Assembly: GCA_036567985.1 (NCBI GenBank)
Contig: DATCTK010000034.1
Span: 1 to 9,242 of the forward strand
DNA: 9,242 nucleotides
Direction of reading: 5' to 3'
From: SZUA-229 sp036567985
GTDB taxonomy: Bacteria > Pseudomonadota > Gammaproteobacteria > SZUA-229
Below the pieces are notes generated by a model that saw only the letters and a program-made list of their open reading frames with translations, searched no databases and was not told the origin of the DNA. Positions within the stretch are counted from its first letter, which is position 1. The number at the start of each line of letters is the position of its first letter. Made by a program: the position numbers and the translations under genes. Positions 7,190 to 9,242 of the stretch are shown piece after piece.

Positions 7190-7240
7190 TCAGGGGCTGT
7201 ATGTGTCTCTGACCATCCGGGCACACAAAGGTGCCTCTGA
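7190..7240 (+). other. Imperfect hairpin in the yejA-fabI divergent region
   Basis: On the plus strand TCAGGGGC (7190-7197) pairs with GCCTCTGA (7233-7240), and inside it TGTGTC (7202-7207) pairs with GGCACA (7220-7225). Each stem holds one G-U wobble as plus-strand RNA but an A-C mismatch as minus-strand RNA. The fold therefore favours a fabI-direction transcript. Its minus-strand form ends at the weak yejA Shine-Dalgarno. It could be a 5' UTR hairpin or a protein-binding site. Confidence 0.4.
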
Positions 7241-7248
7241 TGTTCGAT

Positions 7249-7257
7249 AGCATACCA
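7249..7257 (-). promoter_or_regulatory. Weak candidate yejA promoter (extended -10)
   Basis: On the minus strand TGG-TATGCT (7257-7249) fits an extended -10 element (TGn plus four of six -10 matches). I see no convincing -35. The start would be near 7242, giving a leader of about 69 nt that begins with the hairpin at 7240-7190. Confidence 0.25.
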
Positions 7258-7288
7258 ATTGATAACAATAAAAAACAGGAGTCCTTTA

Positions 7289-8083
7289 ATGGGATTTTTA
7301 TCTGGCAAACGTGCAGTTATTTTTGGCGTGGCAAGCAATCGATCCATTGCCTGGGGCATTGCGCAGGCAATGCACCGTGAAGGCTGTGAATTAGCATTCA
7401 CTTATCAAAATGAGCGCCTGCGCGAACGCGTTGAAAAACTGGCCGGTCAACTCGATTCCGATATCGTGATTCCCTGTAATGTTGAAGACGACAGCGAAAT
7501 AGAAGCGGTATTCGATCACCTGGACGATTACTGGGATGCCTTCGACATTCTGGTGCATTCAATTGCCTTCGCACCCAGGGAATTGCTGGAAGGTGATTAT
7601 CTGGACAACCTCAGCCGCGACGGATTTAATACCGCACACGAAATCAGCTCCTACAGCCTGGCGGCAATTGCCAAGGCGGGGCGGCATATGATGCAGAAGC
7701 GGGATGACGCTTCCATACTCACCCTGAGCTATCTTGGCGCGGAACGTACCTTTCCCGGCTACAATGTAATGGGCCTGGCCAAAGCCAGTCTGGAAGCCAA
7801 TGTGCGCTACCTTGCACAGAACCTCGGCCCGGAGGGAATCCGCGTCAATGCGATTTCCGCCGGGCCGATTAAAACCCTGGCGGCTTCAGGCATTGACGGA
7901 TTCGGCAAACTGTTTGAGCAGGTTGAGCAAACAGCACCGCTAAGGCGCAATGTAAATATCGATGATGTGGGCAATACAGCGGCTTTTCTGAACTCACCCC
8001 TGGCCAGTGGCATTACCGGTGAAGTGATTTATGTGGATGCCGGTTTCCATATTGTGGGTTTAACCAACCCGCTTAAGGTTTAG
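7289..8083 (+). CDS. fabI: Enoyl-[acyl-carrier-protein] reductase (NADH) FabI
   Basis: Cytosolic enzyme that reduces the trans-2-enoyl-ACP double bond, the last step of each type II fatty-acid elongation cycle; target of triclosan and isoniazid-type inhibitors. 264 aa (E. coli 262), a divergent short-chain dehydrogenase. Seen: the cofactor-binding start MGFLSGKRAVIFGVASNRSIAWGIA, written here in part (GVASNRSIA, 13-21), SIAFAP at 91-96, and the catalytic pair Tyr158 and Lys165 in YNVMGLAKAS with Tyr148 in SYLGAE. The substrate-loop region AISAGPIKTLAASGI is at 188-202. Differences from E. coli FabI: Ala93 for Gly93, Asn64 for Asp64 beside the adenine pocket, and YVDAGF for VDGGF near the end. 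The start at ATG 7289 is supported by AGGAG 7 nt upstream and matches the family N terminus. An upstream in-frame TTG (7259) is not used. Single gene, ended by a strong terminator. Confidence 0.97.
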   Translation: MGFLSGKRAVIFGVASNRSIAWGIAQAMHREGCELAFTYQNERLRERVEKLAGQLDSDIVIPCNVEDDSEIEAVFDHLDDYWDAFDILVHSIAFAPRELLEGDYLDNLSRDGFNTAHEISSYSLAAIAKAGRHMMQKRDDASILTLSYLGAERTFPGYNVMGLAKASLEANVRYLAQNLGPEGIRVNAISAGPIKTLAASGIDGFGKLFEQVEQTAPLRRNVNIDDVGNTAAFLNSPLASGITGEVIYVDAGFHIVGLTNPLKV

Positions 8084-8135
8084 GCTGTCACTGAATTAAT
8101 CAGGCCTTGCGGCGATTAAAAGCCGGCATGAACAG

Positions 8136-8162
8136 AAATGCAGCCATATGGCTGCATTTTTT
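8136..8162. terminator. Strong intrinsic terminator shared by fabI and the convergent symporter gene
   Basis: AAATGCAGCC (8136-8145) pairs perfectly with GGCTGCATTT (8150-8159) around an ATAT loop, a 24-bp perfect palindrome. On the plus strand six T follow the stem base (8157-8162), a classic terminator for fabI 53 nt after its stop. On the minus strand the trailing sequence is TTTCTGTT, less T-rich but probably usable for the symporter gene, so it likely works both ways. A weaker GC-rich hairpin (8108-8128) lies just before it. Confidence 0.9.
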
Positions 8163-8202
8163 ATTAGCTATTCTAAATTGATCGCGATACGTAATATGTC
8201 AA

Positions 8203-9242
8203 CTAAGCGGGTTTGCGCTCTTCTCGGAGAATACCCGTCTCACCTTCCAGGCGACCGATCACCACCGCCGCTACAGAGTCGCTGAATATATTCACCGAGG
8301 TGCGGCACATATCCAGCACCCGATCCACCGCAAGGATCAAACCCACCGCTTCCAGTGGCAGACCAATGGTACTGAGGATAATGGTAATCGCCACCAGGCT
8401 GGCCGAGGGTATACCCGCCACGCCAATCGAGGTAATCAGCGCCACCAGCACGATAATAAATTGCGTGGTAAGACTCAGCTCCAGCCCGTAGGCCTGCGCA
8501 ATGAACATGGCGGCGACGCATTCATACAGCGCGGTACCGTCCATATTCACCGTCGCCCCCAGCGGCAGGGTAAAACTGCTGACCCGGTTAGATACCCCGG
8601 CCTTCTGCTCCACACATTCCATGGTTAAGGGCAGGGTTGCGGAGGATGAACTGGTTGAGAATGCGGTGAGCAAGGCCGGACTCATCGCTTTATAGTGCAA
8701 CAGCGGATTGACTTTGGCCACGTAGCGTAGAATCAGATACAGCGTGCCACCGGCATGAAGTGCCAGTGCTGCCAGCACGGTAAAGAAAAATATTGCCAGC
8801 GGCTTGAACACATCCACACCGGATACAGCCGCTACCTTGGCCACCAGTGCAAAGACACCCAGCGGTGCAAATTTCATCACCCAGTTGGTCATGTGCATCA
8901 TGATATCCAGCACACTCTGCCAGAAACCCTGCACCACATCGGTCTGTTTTGCCGACAGGCGGGTGGCAAAAAAGCCGAACAGCAGGCTGAAGAAAATCAG
9001 CCCCAGCATCTGCCCATCCGCGGCGGCGGATACAATATTCGGCGGCACCATCCTGAGAAACACCGACACAATATCAGCGGCACCCTTGCCTTCCACTTCT
9101 TCAGACAGGGAACTGGGCATGTCCGCCAGCCCGATCAGGTCCTTGATCGGCTCGCCATTGCTGATGCCAGGTGTGGTCAGATTCACCAGTAGCAGACCCA
9201 GAAGAATGGCCAGCAGACTGCTGACTGCGTAATAAACCAGGG
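8203..9242 (-). CDS. Dicarboxylate/amino acid:cation symporter (DAACS/SDF family), N terminus cut by the right edge
   Basis: Inner-membrane secondary transporter of the GltPh/GltP/DctA fold, bringing in glutamate, aspartate or C4-dicarboxylates with Na+ or H+. The 345 visible residues lack roughly the first 80 of the family. The frame is open to the edge and the residues before the internal GTG at 9186 (LVYYAVSSLLAILLGLLL) are a membrane segment, so that GTG is not the start. Motifs in visible numbering: HP1 SSSSATLP (197-204), NMDGT (232-236) with a Na+-site Asp, HP2 AGIPSAS (275-281), and DRVLDMCRTSVNIFSD (306-321). The last keeps the equivalents of GltPh Asp390, Asp394, Arg397, Asn401 and Asp405. 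The Arg points to an acidic rather than neutral substrate. An acidic loop (about 44-55) is outside the membrane. Convergent with fabI. The exact substrate is unknown, so no symbol is given. Confidence 0.93.
   Translation of the reverse strand, partial: LVYYAVSSLLAILLGLLLVNLTTPGISNGEPIKDLIGLADMPSSLSEEVEGKGAADIVSVFLRMVPPNIVSAAADGQMLGLIFFSLLFGFFATRLSAKQTDVVQGFWQSVLDIMMHMTNWVMKFAPLGVFALVAKVAAVSGVDVFKPLAIFFFTVLAALALHAGGTLYLILRYVAKVNPLLHYKAMSPALLTAFSTSSSSATLPLTMECVEQKAGVSNRVSSFTLPLGATVNMDGTALYECVAAMFIAQAYGLELSLTTQFIIVLVALITSIGVAGIPSASLVAITIILSTIGLPLEAVGLILAVDRVLDMCRTSVNIFSDSVAAVVIGRLEGETGILREERKPA

Noticed and set aside
7174..7401. N-terminal extension of yejA up to an ATG at 7401
   Set aside because: It overlaps the 5' end of fabI on the other strand, has no signal peptide at its own start, and exceeds the family length. 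ATG 7173 gives a proper signal peptide.
9184..9186. GTG as the start of the symporter gene
   Set aside because: The frame is open upstream to the edge and encodes a membrane segment typical of the family, so the gene is cut by the window.
8755..9232. Two long plus-strand ORFs of about 140 aa opposite the symporter gene
   Set aside because: They are antisense shadows of a strongly conserved transporter, with no family resemblance and no ribosome site seen.

Overview
The window is an ordinary chromosomal stretch of a gammaproteobacterium. The signs are an E. coli-type IscR/IscS start of an isc operon, a complete YejABEF peptide importer, and a FabI enoyl-ACP reductase very close to the E. coli and Pseudomonas proteins. 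The genus cannot be fixed from the sequence. I see no phage, transposon, tRNA, CRISPR array or defence island, and no clearly undescribed protein system. The unexplained signals lie in the intergenic regions.

Left part (1-990, leftward). The 5' end of iscS runs off the left edge, preceded by iscR. The iscR promoter carries two tandem type-1 IscR sites 29 bp apart, the expected autorepression layout. Just upstream of this promoter is a leftward intrinsic terminator with competing pairings, which should shield the isc operon from read-through.

Middle part (990-7173, leftward). A small single-domain PilZ protein (predicted c-di-GMP receptor) has its own likely promoter. Upstream of it lies the operon yejA-yejB-yejE-yejF: a periplasmic peptide-binding protein, two inner-membrane permeases and a double ATPase. 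The junctions are tight: stop and start codons abut at A/B, overlap by 4 nt at B/E, and are 8 nt apart at E/F. The four subunits would form one oligopeptide ABC importer.

Right part (7174-9242). fabI is divergent from yejA across a 115-bp region holding an imperfect hairpin and weak candidate promoters for both directions. fabI converges on a sodium/proton-dicarboxylate (DAACS/SDF) symporter gene that runs off the right edge. A strong palindromic terminator separates the two.

No stretch over 300 bp lacks a gene. The longest gap (865-1154) holds the iscR promoter and operators, the terminator and a doubtful 20-codon ORF.
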